A stretch of DNA of 50,840 nucleotides from Emmonsiellopsis sp. PD_33 (lineage: Eukaryota > Ascomycota > Eurotiomycetes > Onygenales > Ajellomycetaceae). Positions 34,257 through 46,043 of the stretch are shown piece by piece. The first letter of the stretch is position 1; the number at the start of each line of letters is the position of its first letter. Under the pieces are notes generated by a model that worked only from the letters and a program-made list of their open reading frames with translations, was not told the origin of the DNA and ran no database searches. Both the position numbers and the translations under genes were made by a program. The stretch spans positions 1 through 50,840 of the forward strand of contig JANTQF010000252.1 of assembly GCA_032988165.1 (NCBI GenBank). Reading direction: 5' to 3'.

Positions 34257-34934
34257 TCACATCTTAACAACCCGAGGCGGAACATCACCACCCCTCCACT
34301 CCTTACAAAGCCCCCTCTCCCCCCTCCCAAACACAGGATCCAACCGTGGCTTCGGCACAGCCCACGGCTTCTCATAGATCCCCCCGCTCTCCACAAAATC
34401 CCAAGAACCACCACTATACGCCCCCAGCATCGTAAATCCCTCCAGCTCGATCTCACTCAACACCCTCTCAGGATCCTCCGCTTCAATCCCCCGCCCACTC
34501 CCAGGCGATAGGAGCTTAAATTCCGCCTCAGGCTTACAATTGTGCGTCTTGTGCGCAACCCCAGCAGGGATAACAAACACATCGCCCGCCCGCGCCTGCA
34601 GCACGACCCCGCCATCCTCCCAGGCGGAGCCGTGCGTGTTCTCATCAAGGTCGGGCGAGGTGTCGGCGACGCCGAATCTGATGGACGCGGTGCCGGATAA
34701 CACGGCCATGCATTCGTGTGCTTGCGAGTGGTAGTGGGAGAGCTGGGTGTGGCCGTAGCGGAATATCCACTGCACGTTCCAGCCGTTTTTGGTGAAGAGG
34801 GCCCAGACCTCGGCGGGATTGCAGTGGGAGGTGGTTGTGTTTCTGGGGAGGATGTTTTTGTAGTGGAGGAGGGGGCGGGGGGAGTTGGGGATGAGGGGTG
34901 TTGGGGGGAGGTGGTATTTGTGGATTTCGACCAT
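34257..34934 (-). CDS. YjlB-like cupin-domain protein
   Basis: A single-domain cupin of 225 aa, single exon. The start is chosen at the ATG at 34934 (MVEIHKYHLPPTPL), where family similarity begins; the frame is open further upstream, but that part (polar, Pro-rich) looks like untranslated leader. Cupin motif 1 is SHYHSQAHECMAVLSG (His67, His69, His73, Glu74), motif 2 GDVFVIPAGVAHKT (His128): a full metal-binding set. Bacterial YjlB-type proteins share the 'NPAEVWxLFxxNGW' lead-in seen at residues 39-52. Reaction unknown; small cupins of this kind are often isomerases, dioxygenases or small-molecule binders. It shares orientation with the GMC and SDR genes and is the last gene before the repeat block. 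Confidence 0.85.
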   Translation of the reverse strand: MVEIHKYHLPPTPLIPNSPRPLLHYKNILPRNTTTSHCNPAEVWALFTKNGWNVQWIFRYGHTQLSHYHSQAHECMAVLSGTASIRFGVADTSPDLDENTHGSAWEDGGVVLQARAGDVFVIPAGVAHKTHNCKPEAEFKLLSPGSGRGIEAEDPERVLSEIELEGFTMLGAYSGGSWDFVESGGIYEKPWAVPKPRLDPVFGRGERGLCKEWRGGDVPPRVVKM

Positions 34935-35328
34935 GATGGAGGTGTTTTTTTTCTTTGTCTTTTGGGATGCTCGTGGACAGCGAGGTGTAAGGGGAGCTGA
35001 GCCGGGAACTACATATTCTTTATTTTGATAGGGATGGGGATGAGAGGGTGTCGGCTCGGGGTCTGGATCCGAGAATGGGGGCGGAACCGGGTTGACATCT
35101 TCTCCACATAGGTGATTCATTCGTTCATCTTGCCCGCCGCAAACAAAACTTCGAAAACAACTTTGAGCTACTCTCAACAGGACTGGTGCAAGCAGGACTC
35201 GGCGTGGAGTTGTATGCGGGGTTGGAGACTTAGGCCGATGACGTCGAGAGAGAACCCGGAGAAAGGAAATATAACGTGATTCACCACCCAACGAACATCC
35301 CCACCCAATGAACATCAAATTCCACCGC
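34935..35328. other. Promoter side of the cupin gene up to the repeat boundary
   Basis: About 390 nt of ordinary composition with CpG. The final CpG before the repeat block is near 35327. No gene is seen; a 357-codon frame extends here from the cupin but has no family-like sequence. Confidence 0.5.
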
Positions 35329-35589
35329 AAATGGCTGTATGTTTTTGATGATTTCTCAACAATGTGATTAAATATTCATATTAAAAATTAAACATTAAAA
35401 ATACATGCAGGATATTACATAGAAAACTGTATGGTTAATCCAAAAAATGATTGTTAGGCCTTAGGTGGTGACTGAAATGAGAGGTGGGTAGATTTGAAAT
35501 AGGTAAACAATTTGAGACTCAGGGGTAGTAGAAAATAGTAAAGAAGTAGCAAGATCTTACTTGGGGGGATCCATATTGATATTATTACT

Positions 35590-37509
35590 ATTTTGGGAAG
35601 GTTGTATAGGGTGTGGAGGGTTGATTGAGGCTATAGTTGCACATTTTGAAGGCCATTTTAGCCACAGACTGCTTGCCTCCCTGTTTAAGTGCACTTGTAG
35701 GTGTTTTGCAGCACATTCTTCCTTCTCTTTTTGCTGCTGCAGGCACTTAGTAGTTCATATCTCAGTATCAAGCTGGCATTTAATGGCTCTTGTGGCTTTT
35801 TCATCCTCACAGTGCTGAGCAGCCTCTCTACAGGCCTGCTCATATTGAGATCTCTGTTCTGCAGCAGCAATCTCCTTCTACTCCTTCAAAATTACCTATT
35901 GCAGGCAGGCCTCATTCTTACAGGCCTATTCATCAGTTTTCTTGATCTCTATGGTAGCTTTCCTCTCTCTAGCAGCTTGAACTTTGAACAGCAAGAAGAA
36001 CTGGGCTATGGAGGGATTAGTTGAGTTAAATAACCCCATTCAATTGCCACACTTTTATCATTTTCATTCATAGTTTAGGGCATTCTGGAGATTTTGATTC
36101 TCTATAGTAAGAATCTCTCTCTCAAGTGCCATTCTCTCCCCACTATGAATAAGTCATTGGGTGTTATAGGAAAGTCAACATTGTGCACAGGCAACATGCT
36201 TTATAAGGCCTCTTTATCCCCATATAGTTGTAGGAGTCAGATGAGTGAGCTCTGCAGGCATTTGCAGACACTATTAAATCTTATTAAGAATGCACTCAGG
36301 GTTAACAGGGTAAATGCCAGTGGCAGTAAATCTAGTAGCTATATTTATAGGTGTAACAGCTTCCTCTCATGCTGCCTTGAATAAACACCAGAAATCACAC
36401 TTTATTATATGGATAAGGCTAAATATAGTGTAAATATTCTTATTTAATTGTGTTGAATAGGCCTTTATCAGCAGTCCAAATATTCTAATATCTAGTAGTT
36501 GTAAATAGTGTGTAGAGTGGGGAGGAAGAACTGCAAGTAAAATACAATTCTACTCAGTATAATCAATGAATCTTATATTAATATAAGAAGAATAGCCATC
36601 TAATATAAGAAGTCACTACCTGTAATCTGCTTTGATCTTTATATGATAGTTAAATATATCTATTAACTATTTTAACTTATATTCATCACTGCTCTATCCA
36701 TTCTCTGAAGCAGCAAAGTAGGCCTGATCCTTTTTACTATTAAAATCCTCTAGCCAAGTATCTTGCATATCTCTTGATTTCCCCTTATATATGAGAGTGG
36801 GTGGGATTACAGTTCCATCAGTATAGATTGCTGTGAGTAGAGATATGAACTTACAGCTTCCATCCTAACTGGTGCTAATTATCTACCCTAATTTCAGAGA
36901 TTTAATAGAGATGATTCACTTGATTATTTGTATGAGACTAAGAATGAATCCTTTTTCATCAAAATTATACATATTTTGGAGGAGAATCTGATATTTATTA
37001 ATAGTCTGCTGTAGCTATCTGACTATGAATCAGTATAATTCCATGAAATCAACAAATATAGATAGATATAAGTAAAAAATTAATACAAGCATGAAGAAAT
37101 AACTGAAGTATACTAAATTATCTGTGATCTTCCATTTTTGATTAATATTTCATAGATATAACAACTTGATCTCATCTTTATGTTAGTCACAGAACTGTGC
37201 CACCCAGTTCTTGCCTATAGAGTTCTGGTGAGTGCTCTCAAGGACAAGATTTTTAAGAATACACAGTGTAACAGGGAAACTGCAGTCTACAAGTCAATTT
37301 ATATAGATTATGAGATAATTCTCTTTAGAATCTGTAAGGTTTCATCATACTGAAGAGGCAGCTTTCTTTTTCAACTTCTACTCACCTCTATAGTGGTGTG
37401 TCAGTGTTATTCAATTGATAGCATGTTTTTTAGCTATATAGGAGAAATTTAGTGTCTCTTGCAATTCTAAATCATTAATCACAGCCTGAATTGAAGCTTT
37501 GTAGCTCAT
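35590..37509 (-). pseudogene. Dead Fot1/pogo-type DNA transposon transposase
   Basis: Minus-strand translation with stops ignored reads as a Tc1/mariner pogo-group transposase. The ATG at 37509 starts SYKASIQAVINDLELQE with a helix-turn-helix of the psq/CENP-B type (TLNFSYIAKKHAIN). Further on come MYNFDEKGF (first catalytic Asp, about 36960), AIYTDGTVIPPTLIYKGKS, LLILDGYSSYI (second Asp, about 36590) and LPPHSTHYLQLLDIRIFG (third Asp). The C-terminus is a charged coiled coil (EIAAAEQRSQYEQACREAAQ). At least ten in-frame stops interrupt it, so it is inactive. I could not identify its terminal inverted repeats. Assignment rests on the order and spacing of these motifs. Confidence 0.85.
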
Positions 37510-37956
37510 ACTGGGAGTAATTGAAGATAGAAGGTTGAAGGATGAAAAAGGTATTCATTGGGTAGGATTATTCATTAGGTAGTAGATCACATTATAACCT
37601 CTAGATATAAGATAAATCAACTATGTAGGAGTAGGAAATCATATTAATTATATGAAAAGATGGCCCATGGAACCCAATTTCCCCCTTAAAGTATGAAAGA
37701 GTATCTAGATATAGAAAGGAGTTAAGGCAGGATTATCTTCCTGTATCTCTCTCTATTATCTAATTTATGATGCATGGAATAGAACTCTGAAGGTATATTA
37801 AAAGTATATTTCATATAGTAACTCTAAATTAGTCCTTCATGATAGGCTATGATTCATGGCCTTTTATTACTAAATCAAACTAGAACTAAATTTAATCTTA
37901 GTCACTTTATCTAAAAGATTAGTCCCAGTTTAGTCCCATTTACTCCTTATTTATAC
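37510..37956. other. AT-rich spacer with TAGTCCC repeat arm
   Basis: Between the pogo remnant and the 5' LTR. It includes TAGTCCCAGTTTAGTCCCAT (37920-37939), the inverse of a motif on the far side of the gypsy element. This supports the view that gypsy inserted into an older repeat. No coding content is seen. Confidence 0.5.
37919..37942 (+). repeat. Left arm, TAGTCCC inverted motif
   Basis: Two TAGTCCCA units in tandem, 15 nt before the 5' LTR. They are inverse-complementary to AATGGGACTA units at 46271-46301 on the other side of the gypsy insertion. Confidence 0.55.
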
Positions 37957-38202
37957 TGTGAGGGGTCACATAGTCTCTGACCTTCAGATCAGCAATCTAG
38001 TGCACCTGAATCTTCTGGTTGGAAAGGTCAGCAACCAGGCCTATATTTAAAGGGGAAATCCCCCTAGTTCTCTAGCTTTTAGAAATCATTGATCCTACAG
38101 TTTCTAGATGATGATTAAGGTGTTTTCTATTATGTTTCTTTATGAGAGTCTTTAGGTAGTTAGGTAGCAGACCTTAAGAGTAAGAGGTATGCTAGCCTTT
38201 CA
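37957..38202 (+). repeat. 5' LTR
   Basis: 246 bp from TGTGAGGGG to CCTTTCA. Aligned by eye with the 3' LTR it shows about 34 differences, all transitions, and no gap. It contains no CpG. Confidence 0.93.
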
Positions 38203-38549
38203 ATTTGACATCCCCATAAGAAGGCTTTATTCTGCTAGTTGAACAACCAAACAAGGAGGATACCAGAAGAGAGAGGAAAAGAAAAGTAAGATAGATTAGA
38301 TAAATAACAAGTAGGAGACAACCTCCTCATTTCATAGCATAATAATCTATTTTAAGACTACTAATAGTAGGTAGCCATTCAGTGGGTAGCCAACCAATTA
38401 TATCCCAAGTTACAGGGGTAGACAGTGAGTAGATCAATAGTGTAGATTCAGGGTTAGTCAAGTCAGAATAAAAAGTAGAACCTACTTCCTTAATTACTCT
38501 ATTAATAGAATTAGAATCAAGTAGGGGTGATAAAATAGCTGGCAAAGAA

Positions 38550-41500
38550 ATTCAGATTCAGTCTTTCAAGAGAAGCAATGATGAGGTGGAGGATCCCAAG
38601 AAGTATATTAAGAATATAGAGGATGATATTAAGAACTAATGAGAGGAGATGAAGATAGAGAAGATAAAGTAAATGAAGACTCAAACATTCTATAGATATT
38701 TAGAAGAGAGAGTTAGGATATAATATGATAATCAATCTATGAAGATCAAGGCAGACTGAGACCTCCTCAAAGCAAAATTTCTGAGATATTATGAGGTCAA
38801 GCAGGTAGACCCTGATACCTGCAAGGTGCTGGCTATGAAGTAGGCTGCCAGCCTAGAGCAAAAGAAAGAGGAGAGGATCAAAAATTATATTAGCAGAGAG
38901 AAAACAGTAGCTAGCCTGGTAGATGCAGAGACAGTAAACCTGGGCTATATATTAATTTAAGGTCTGTAGAATAAGAATCAGCAGAATCTAATCAGAATGG
39001 AGTGCTAATAAAATTACACCTTTTATAACATTAAGAAGGTCATTAGATAAATCTATATAGATAATGAAATGCCTATAATAACTCAGCTAACTAGTTCTAA
39101 CTTGATTGCATCTTAATCAGTTAGTAATAAGGATCTCCTCAAGTAAATACTGTAGACCCTACTAGAACTAATGAGGCAAATAATGATAATAAATAAGTAG
39201 CTAGTTAATGCTAACAGAATAAAATTAATAGAATCAGCAATTAATAGAAGTCAATCAACCCCCCTAAGAATTAGCAGATAGATGGGTAGAATGATTATAT
39301 ATTTTACCTGTCAGCAGATGAAATATTATTTCTTAAACTATCTAAATAAACTAATATAGATCCTGTAGCAGTCAATCACAGCTAACACAGTCTTAGAGTC
39401 AAAAAGGAGAGAGAAAGATATTATACATACAGCCTGTATGCTACCAGTAGATCTAATGGAATCAGCAGGAATAATCATAATTAATACAGTAAAGCACACA
39501 GAATTTAAGAGGACAACTTAGCTGATTAAGAACCCATTACAGGAGATAATAGAAGGATGAGTAGTAAAGAATCATAAAGTTAAGAATAAGGATAAGGTAA
39601 AGGCAGTTCAATGAGCTAATTAGATAGGTGATAATGACTCAGAGCTCAGCTCCAATCCTGATATTAAGTAGTCCTCAGGGGAAAGATTGCTAATGAACAT
39701 AGAGAAGAAGGATGTCAACCTAACACTAAATACATCTTAGTAGCAATCAACTCAAATAGTAGCTGTAGTGAAGCAGAAGGTGATCTCAATTAATTAATAA
39801 CTCTTAAAAGTTCCATACTCAATAAGAGCTATAATAAAAGGGGATAACATCCAGTTTGATATTAGAGAGATCATGAGACTTGAAGTTACAATCCTATTAG
39901 CTCAATTATTTGATAAGTTAGAAACTGTACATAGGGAATTCATATAGTACCTTCAAAGTGCAGCCCTAAAATTCAGGCAACTAATCCCAGTTGGGGAGAT
40001 AGGTGTGAGGGTCACAGTAGCTAATACAACATTGCTGAAAGAGTAAATAGAGACTCTCATAATAGAGATGGAAGTACTGCCAGATGATGAGAATAATGAG
40101 GCCTTATTTGTAATAATATAGATAGAGGGCATTTAGGTCCCCCAAACATTAATGAATAGAGGATTATTAGTGGAAATAATTACAAAAAAGATTATTAATT
40201 AGTTCTCTAAGTGGGCCATTCATGTAGTCAGGCTACAATTAGTGAGCATGGCAAATAACTATATAGTTATATTGAATTAGGCCATTCTTCTACCAGTTAA
40301 TCTCATGGAGATTCAGGCTACTATCAAGACTTATATTGTGAATGTCATCTCATACAACTTACTTCTTAAGGTCAACTAGATGAGAAGAGTAAGATTCATC
40401 ATCAACTACAGCATCAAGAAAATAGAAATTAAAGGGAGCACAGACATCATTAAAAGGTTGAAAGGGTTAATGATGTCAATTCAAATAATTAAGAATATAC
40501 TCACAGGTATGCTATTTTTATTAGATGCTAAGAATGATAAGGAGATCAAATGGATAGATGTAGATGAGGAGCTGTAAAGGATAATTAAAGAGAAGGAGGA
40601 TAATGAGAATAGAGGGAAGTCAGGAAAAAAATACCTCTAAATTATTTTATCCTGATAATTCAGAGGGGTTTAAAGGGGCAGTACATTAAGGACTAGTAGG
40701 AAATGCAGGTGAATATTCAGAGACCTTTTTCTTTTTACTTATAACTAATTGTTGACCCACAGAACATCCCATGAGTAAAGAAAACAGCAGTGTGAGTAAG
40801 CAAGAAAAGGAACTAACAGAACCATAATTCTAAACATTAGTGAGTCAATACTGATGAGGCTGTGAGGAGGGAGGTGATGATAATAATAATAATTAAGAGA
40901 GAAGAAAAGTAGGATAGTATAAAAAACATATATTTATTATTTAGTTTAGGGGTAGAAGGGGCTTTTCCAATAAAGAGGAGACTAATGAAGTATAAATTGT
41001 TAATGAAGATATAGAAGGTCATTAATAAATAGTTTAAAGAATATGATATAATAATAGAAAATATAGTAGCAACTAAGAAGTAGAAATAGAAAGTAAAGTA
41101 ATTATTATATATATAAAGAAATTGTTTCATCACAGAACTTACTTAGATTTAGGTGACTAACTTGGTGGAGCATTTCATAAACCTTATTTAGAATGCAAGG
41201 CCTGTCAAGAGACCTATACTCAGATATACAGTAAGGAAGAGGGAATTTATAAAGCATATATTCTCCAAGCTGGAGGCAGCAGATATCCTTATTTAAATGT
41301 CTAGTAATTAAGAGGCAGCAACATGATTTCTACCTAAAAAGAAGAGGTCAGTAGACCTACAGATTATTAACAACTTTAGGTCTCTAAATGTAAACACAAG
41401 GAAGTCAGTATATTCAATGCATCAAATAGATGTCATATTAGACATTATATTCAAATCAAAATTCTAGGTCTTCTCTGCATTTGATGCATCAAATAGGTAC

Positions 41501-44152
41501 TGATGTATCCCCATTAGGGCAGGAGATGAATATAAAGTAGGTATTATTTCCCTAGTAAGTTAGTATGCTTATATCAGAATGGGATAAGATCTAATAAGCA
41601 CTCTACATACATACTTGCAGTTTATGGACATGGTGTTCAGACTAATCCTAAAGGATGGAGAGGCAGAGGAATTCCTAATAGTAATAGATAATCATAGAGA
41701 TATTATATTTACTTCATTTATGAATGATTACTCTAGCTTAGTAATAACATTTAATATAATGTTTACCTTCCTCTATAAGACTTATTTTCTCAGGGTGAAA
41801 TTTGGACTGGTCTGTCTAAACCCACAGAAGTTAATAATGTTTATAGAGTCAATAGACATTTTAGATTTTACAGGAGGACCCTAAGGGGTCAGGCTGTTGA
41901 CTAGACACTATAATATTATTACAGAGTGGCTGACCCCAGCAAATAGAAGGAAACTAGATGAATTTATATAGCTAACTTCCTTCCTCTGTAATTTCATCTT
42001 AGGTCAAGTAGATTAGATAATGATATTAAAGAAGGCATACCTGCAGCAGGTAGAGGCCTCACCCCTAAAGGAGAAAGTCAAACTAGATGTTGAGGAATAT
42101 GATAAGAATCTACTGAAGAAGCCTCAGGTGATATAACTCAAGAAAGCTTCAGTTTACTAGATATGAAGAGAGAAGACATGGGAATAAACAGAGTAATAAT
42201 AAAGAGAATTTAACTTCATAAAAATAGTAATAATAAATAATGTGTGTAGGTCAGCAGACTCAATATTAACCTACCATTTAGTAATAGACACTTCTAAAAT
42301 TAGAGCCAGCAGAGTGCTGTTTCAAATAGTAGACAGTCAGCCTCTAAATGACCTAATAGCTTCTAATTATAAATCCTTATATATTATACAGTGAATATCA
42401 TTTAAATTCACAGATACTGAAACATGATATTATAATAACAAGCTGGAAGTGTTAGCCATGATTCAAGAATTAGTAGAAGTTAAATGAATAGTACTAGAGT
42501 CACCTTATAGAGTCTATCTTTATATAGATAATGATGCATTAAGGGTAGCATTTAGTAAGAGTACAGATAATATTTACATAATTAATTAGATAGTCAGGCT
42601 TGAAGAATATAATTACATCATACACTATCAATCAAATATAGACCACATAATGAGGATAATGAATGGGTTAAGTAGAATCCCAAGACATATAATCACATTT
42701 AAAGTGAAGGACAGGATGAATCTCATTATGATAGTACTAGAAAAGGTTAATAAGATGATAGAAATAAAATTTCAAAAGTATTAGTAATTACAGTTTTATA
42801 CTAATATTATGGAGGCATTAGAAGAAGACCTGCTTGCTGATATCCCTAAGAATATCCATTAAGTAGTATTAAGAAAAAAGGCTAGATTTCACCTAAGAGA
42901 CACATACTGTCAGCTCTTATTATATTAAGAAAACAACAGAACATGGGTGCCATGCATAGTGGAATATGAGATTGGTGAAGTGCTAAAAGCATTTTATAAT
43001 AGAATGGGGCACTATGCTAGTGCTCTTACTCTCAGTCATCTTATTAGAGAGGCATACTGGCCAATCAGAACTAAAGATGTTGAGATCCACTATAACTCAT
43101 ACAAAGTATATTAGTTCATCAGCTGAAAGCCATAAAGAAGGGGAGCTAGAAGAATTCAGTCATTTCAATTAATAGATCTCTTGAGAATAGATTTTCTGGG
43201 GCCTATACAGCTAGTAGCAGAGGATGGAGCTCAATACATGCTAGTAGTAATTAAATACTTCATAAGATTCATCTGAACAGCTCCCTATGCAGACACAGTT
43301 GAGAAGTTAGTTATAAACTTCTTTCATAGATTCACACCAACATTTAGATGACTAGAAGTGCTGTATATAGACAACAGAAAACATTTCATTAGTGCTTAGA
43401 TAGCTATAATATTACTTAGTAAAGGGGTTAAGTATATCTCAGTGCCTATATTATACTCAGCATTAGTAAGAATAAATGAGTAGTCTGTGCAGCTGATGAA
43501 AGCATACATTATTTGAAGCATAATATAGTATGATTATCTAGAGAGATGGTTATGAGATGCCCAGAAGACCTCATTAGTAATTAATATAAGACTGATAAAG
43601 CTATATAGGTATTAGCTGGCTATGTTGCTACTAAGGTATATACTAAAAAATAATATTAGCATCTAGTGGGACACTAATAATATACAGCCAGAAAATATAC
43701 AGTAGCTAATCAACTTGTTAACAGCAGAGCAGGTTAGCCTCTACATCAGCAGAGGGGAAAAGTAGCAGAATCTTATATGATTTATAATAGCACACTATTA
43801 GTAGTAGGAAATAGAGTAGCAGGATCAGCAATTAATCAACAGATAAAATAAGAAACTAAAGGATGAGGATTTAATTCTTATCAGAAATCATATAAAGAAT
43901 AAGCAGATAAAAATCAAACTTAGATCTAGATGGAAGGGACTAAAGCTTATAATAAGAGTATCATAGAATGGAAAGGTAATATATGTCAGGAAGTTTTATG
44001 AGGATAAAACAGTCAAGAAATATCATATTAATCATATTATTTATTATAGGGAGAGACCCCAGAGATTCACAAGGGGAGGATTGGTGGAGAAATATGATAA
44101 GTCAGCTATAATACAGGCAGATTCACCAGGAAGTAGGGTAGTTCTACTTTAA
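38550..44152 (+). pseudogene. Degenerate gag-pol of the gypsy element
   Basis: Coding content is visible only if stops are read through. 38550-40640: charged gag-like and protease-like sequence, weakly supported. 41400-41890: reverse transcriptase, with VFSAFDASNRY, IPIRAGDEYKVGI and the active-site box at 41717-41728 reading FMND where gypsy has FMDD, so a catalytic Asp codon is lost. 42200-42560: RNase-H-like segment. 42850-43610: integrase with zinc-finger remnants and catalytic residues Asp (43190), Asp (43370) and Glu (43478); spacing is 59 and 35 residues, a canonical D,D35E. A tail reading YYRERPQRFT ends near 44152. Dozens of stops make it non-functional. Confidence 0.9.
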
Positions 44153-44159
44153 ATCATAA

Positions 44160-45690
44160 AAAAGTATAAGAGAATATGAATATAGAATATAATTAAGAAC
44201 AGTATTAATAAATAAAAGCAGGCATTTTCAGTGTTTTTTTCAGCAGTTTTCAATTCAAAGTATTTTCATTTGTTATAGTAGAGGTTATTAGAACATCAAT
44301 CTCACTCAAACCTTACTCTCATCTCATCCTCATTACTCTTACTCTCAATATCACCTTTACCTTCATATTAGCCTTATTTAATGTTAACCTCAGTGTTCAC
44401 CTTACTTAGCATCTCAAAGTAATTAACTAGCCTCACTTGAAGTACAACTATCATCTATAAAAGTAATATCATGCCCCTCTAGTTCTCAAACCTCTTTACC
44501 TCAGGCTCAGATAATAAAACCTTATTAATACTAATATCTCCATTAGAATCCCTTATTATCTCTTCTGTATCATTAGATAGTTCTACATCAAATAGGAATC
44601 AATCTTCACAGAATAGCTGAAGCCTCCTAACCCTCAATCTTAATTTAGAGGATAAAGCCTAGCTAACAAGCTAATTTCCAATGAAGGAGAAAATCATACA
44701 CTAACTCTACATAGAGATGAAAGAGTAGGAACATGCAGAGCTAATAGCCAGCAATGCACAGAATTCATCTATAATGAGAGAAGAATTATTATAAACTTCA
44801 GTGGGAAAAGCTAAATTATTATAGATCCCAGAGGGAGAAGCTGAAGACTACAAGTACTATGAGAATCTATTTATACTAATTAACACTAAATTAGAAATAG
44901 AGTAAGAGAATAACATTATAGAACATCAGGCTTTTAATGAGAAATGATAATATCTCTATTAGAAAATAAAGAAACATTCAGTTCAGAGGTCATCTTAATA
45001 GAAGAAGATAGATAGTAAAGTAAAGCAATTAGTGAAGCATCATAAACATAAAGTATCAGAAAAGAAAGTAGTAAAGGTTGCAGTCAATCATAATAATAGA
45101 GGAAATCAACTTAAAATTCTTCAATATTCAGCTGATAGGGTAATCTCAGAACATAAGAACATTAAATATATAAATAGCTTATAAGCCTTGCAGCTCAATC
45201 AGCACTCATATTTTACAGAAGATCTCATTAAGGCAGAGAATATATCATAGAGATATGAGGTCTCATACTATTATAAGCAAGATAATAATCAGGTTCAGGA
45301 AATTAAATACTAGGCAGAGAAGATCCCTAGAGCACTTCCTAAAAAGCTATTAAGAGTAATTTATTCATATAACTTTAATTTCAATGGTAACATTCATAAA
45401 ACTTATAAGAAATGAGTTAAGAATGATAGGATTAGATGACTAAATACTCTATCATTTCTAATCATATAATATATGGGAAAGCTCATGCAATTCATGCTAA
45501 AAATGCTCAGGATGTTACAGGCAGCTATGAAGCTAGTAAGGGAGGAGGAGGAGAACAACATAAAGTTAAATGAGACTAATAGAGCTTAAAGAATATTAGT
45601 AGAGGTAAGGTTCAGAATGATGAGGTTTAGAGTGATGAGATTCAGAGTAATTACTGCAGAATCTTTTATTTTGTTGCAGGAGGTTTATTT
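44160..45690 (+). other. Extra coding-like segment between pol and the 3' LTR
   Basis: About 1.5 kb lies between the apparent end of integrase and the 3' LTR. Reading through stops, 44640-45600 gives a charged, Lys/Glu/Gln-rich protein-like sequence (for example KYYENLFILINTKLEIE and LPKKLLRVIYSYNFNFNG). Standard gypsy elements end soon after integrase, so this may be a third ORF, an acquired host segment, or another nested repeat. I recognise no domain. Confidence 0.5.
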
Positions 45691-45785
45691 TATTATAGAA
45701 GATAAAAGAGTAAGTTTTTATCTTTTCTTTCTTTCTTTCTTTTCTTTTTTTTCAGTGTTTCACAGTAGGGACACTTGCTATTCAT

Positions 45786-45797
45786 AAGGAAGAAATG
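45786..45797 (+). other. Polypurine tract of the gypsy element
   Basis: AAGGAAGAAATG lies immediately before the 3' LTR, at the site expected for plus-strand DNA priming. It supports the plus orientation of the element. Confidence 0.6.
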
Positions 45798-46043
45798 TGT
45801 GAGGGGTCATATAGTCTTCAACCTCTAGGTTGGCAACCTAGTGCACCTAGACCTTCCAGTTGGAAAGGTTGACAACCAGGCCTGTATTTGAAGGGGAAAT
45901 CCCCTCAGTTCTCTAGCTTTTAGAAATCATCAATTCTACAGTTTCTAGGTGATGGTCAAGGTGTTTTCTATTGTGTTTCTTTATAAGAGTCTTCAGGTAG
46001 TTAGGTAGCAGACCTCAAGAGTGAGAGGTGTGCTAGCCTTTCA
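45798..46043 (+). repeat. 3' LTR
   Basis: 246 bp, same ends and length as the 5' LTR. At several places it has CA where the 5' LTR has TG, or the reverse, as expected if each copy lost the same ancestral CpG on opposite strands. Confidence 0.93.

Larger units (their letters stand above)
37957..46043 (+). mobile_element. Ty3/gypsy LTR retrotransposon, complete but dead (8.09 kb)
   Basis: Two LTRs of equal length (246 bp) begin TGTGAGGGGTCA and end CCTTTCA, bounding an internal region of 7.6 kb. The flanking four bases are ATAC on both sides (37953-37956, 46044-46047), a target-site duplication. A purine tract (45786-45795) precedes the 3' LTR, which fixes plus-strand orientation. Internal order is gag-like region, protease-like, reverse transcriptase, RNase H, integrase: the gypsy order. 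All frames are broken by many stops. A clear tRNA primer site after the 5' LTR (starting near 38203) cannot be recognised, probably because it has mutated. Confidence 0.95.

Noticed and set aside
35561..36384. Plus-strand open frames of 85-107 codons in the repeat block
   Set aside because: They are antisense to the pogo transposase remnant and owe their openness to its purine-rich coiled-coil coding.
40837..41133. 98-codon minus-strand frame rich in Phe/Tyr/Ile inside gypsy
   Set aside because: Antisense to gag-pol in AT-rich DNA; hydrophobic reading is a composition effect.
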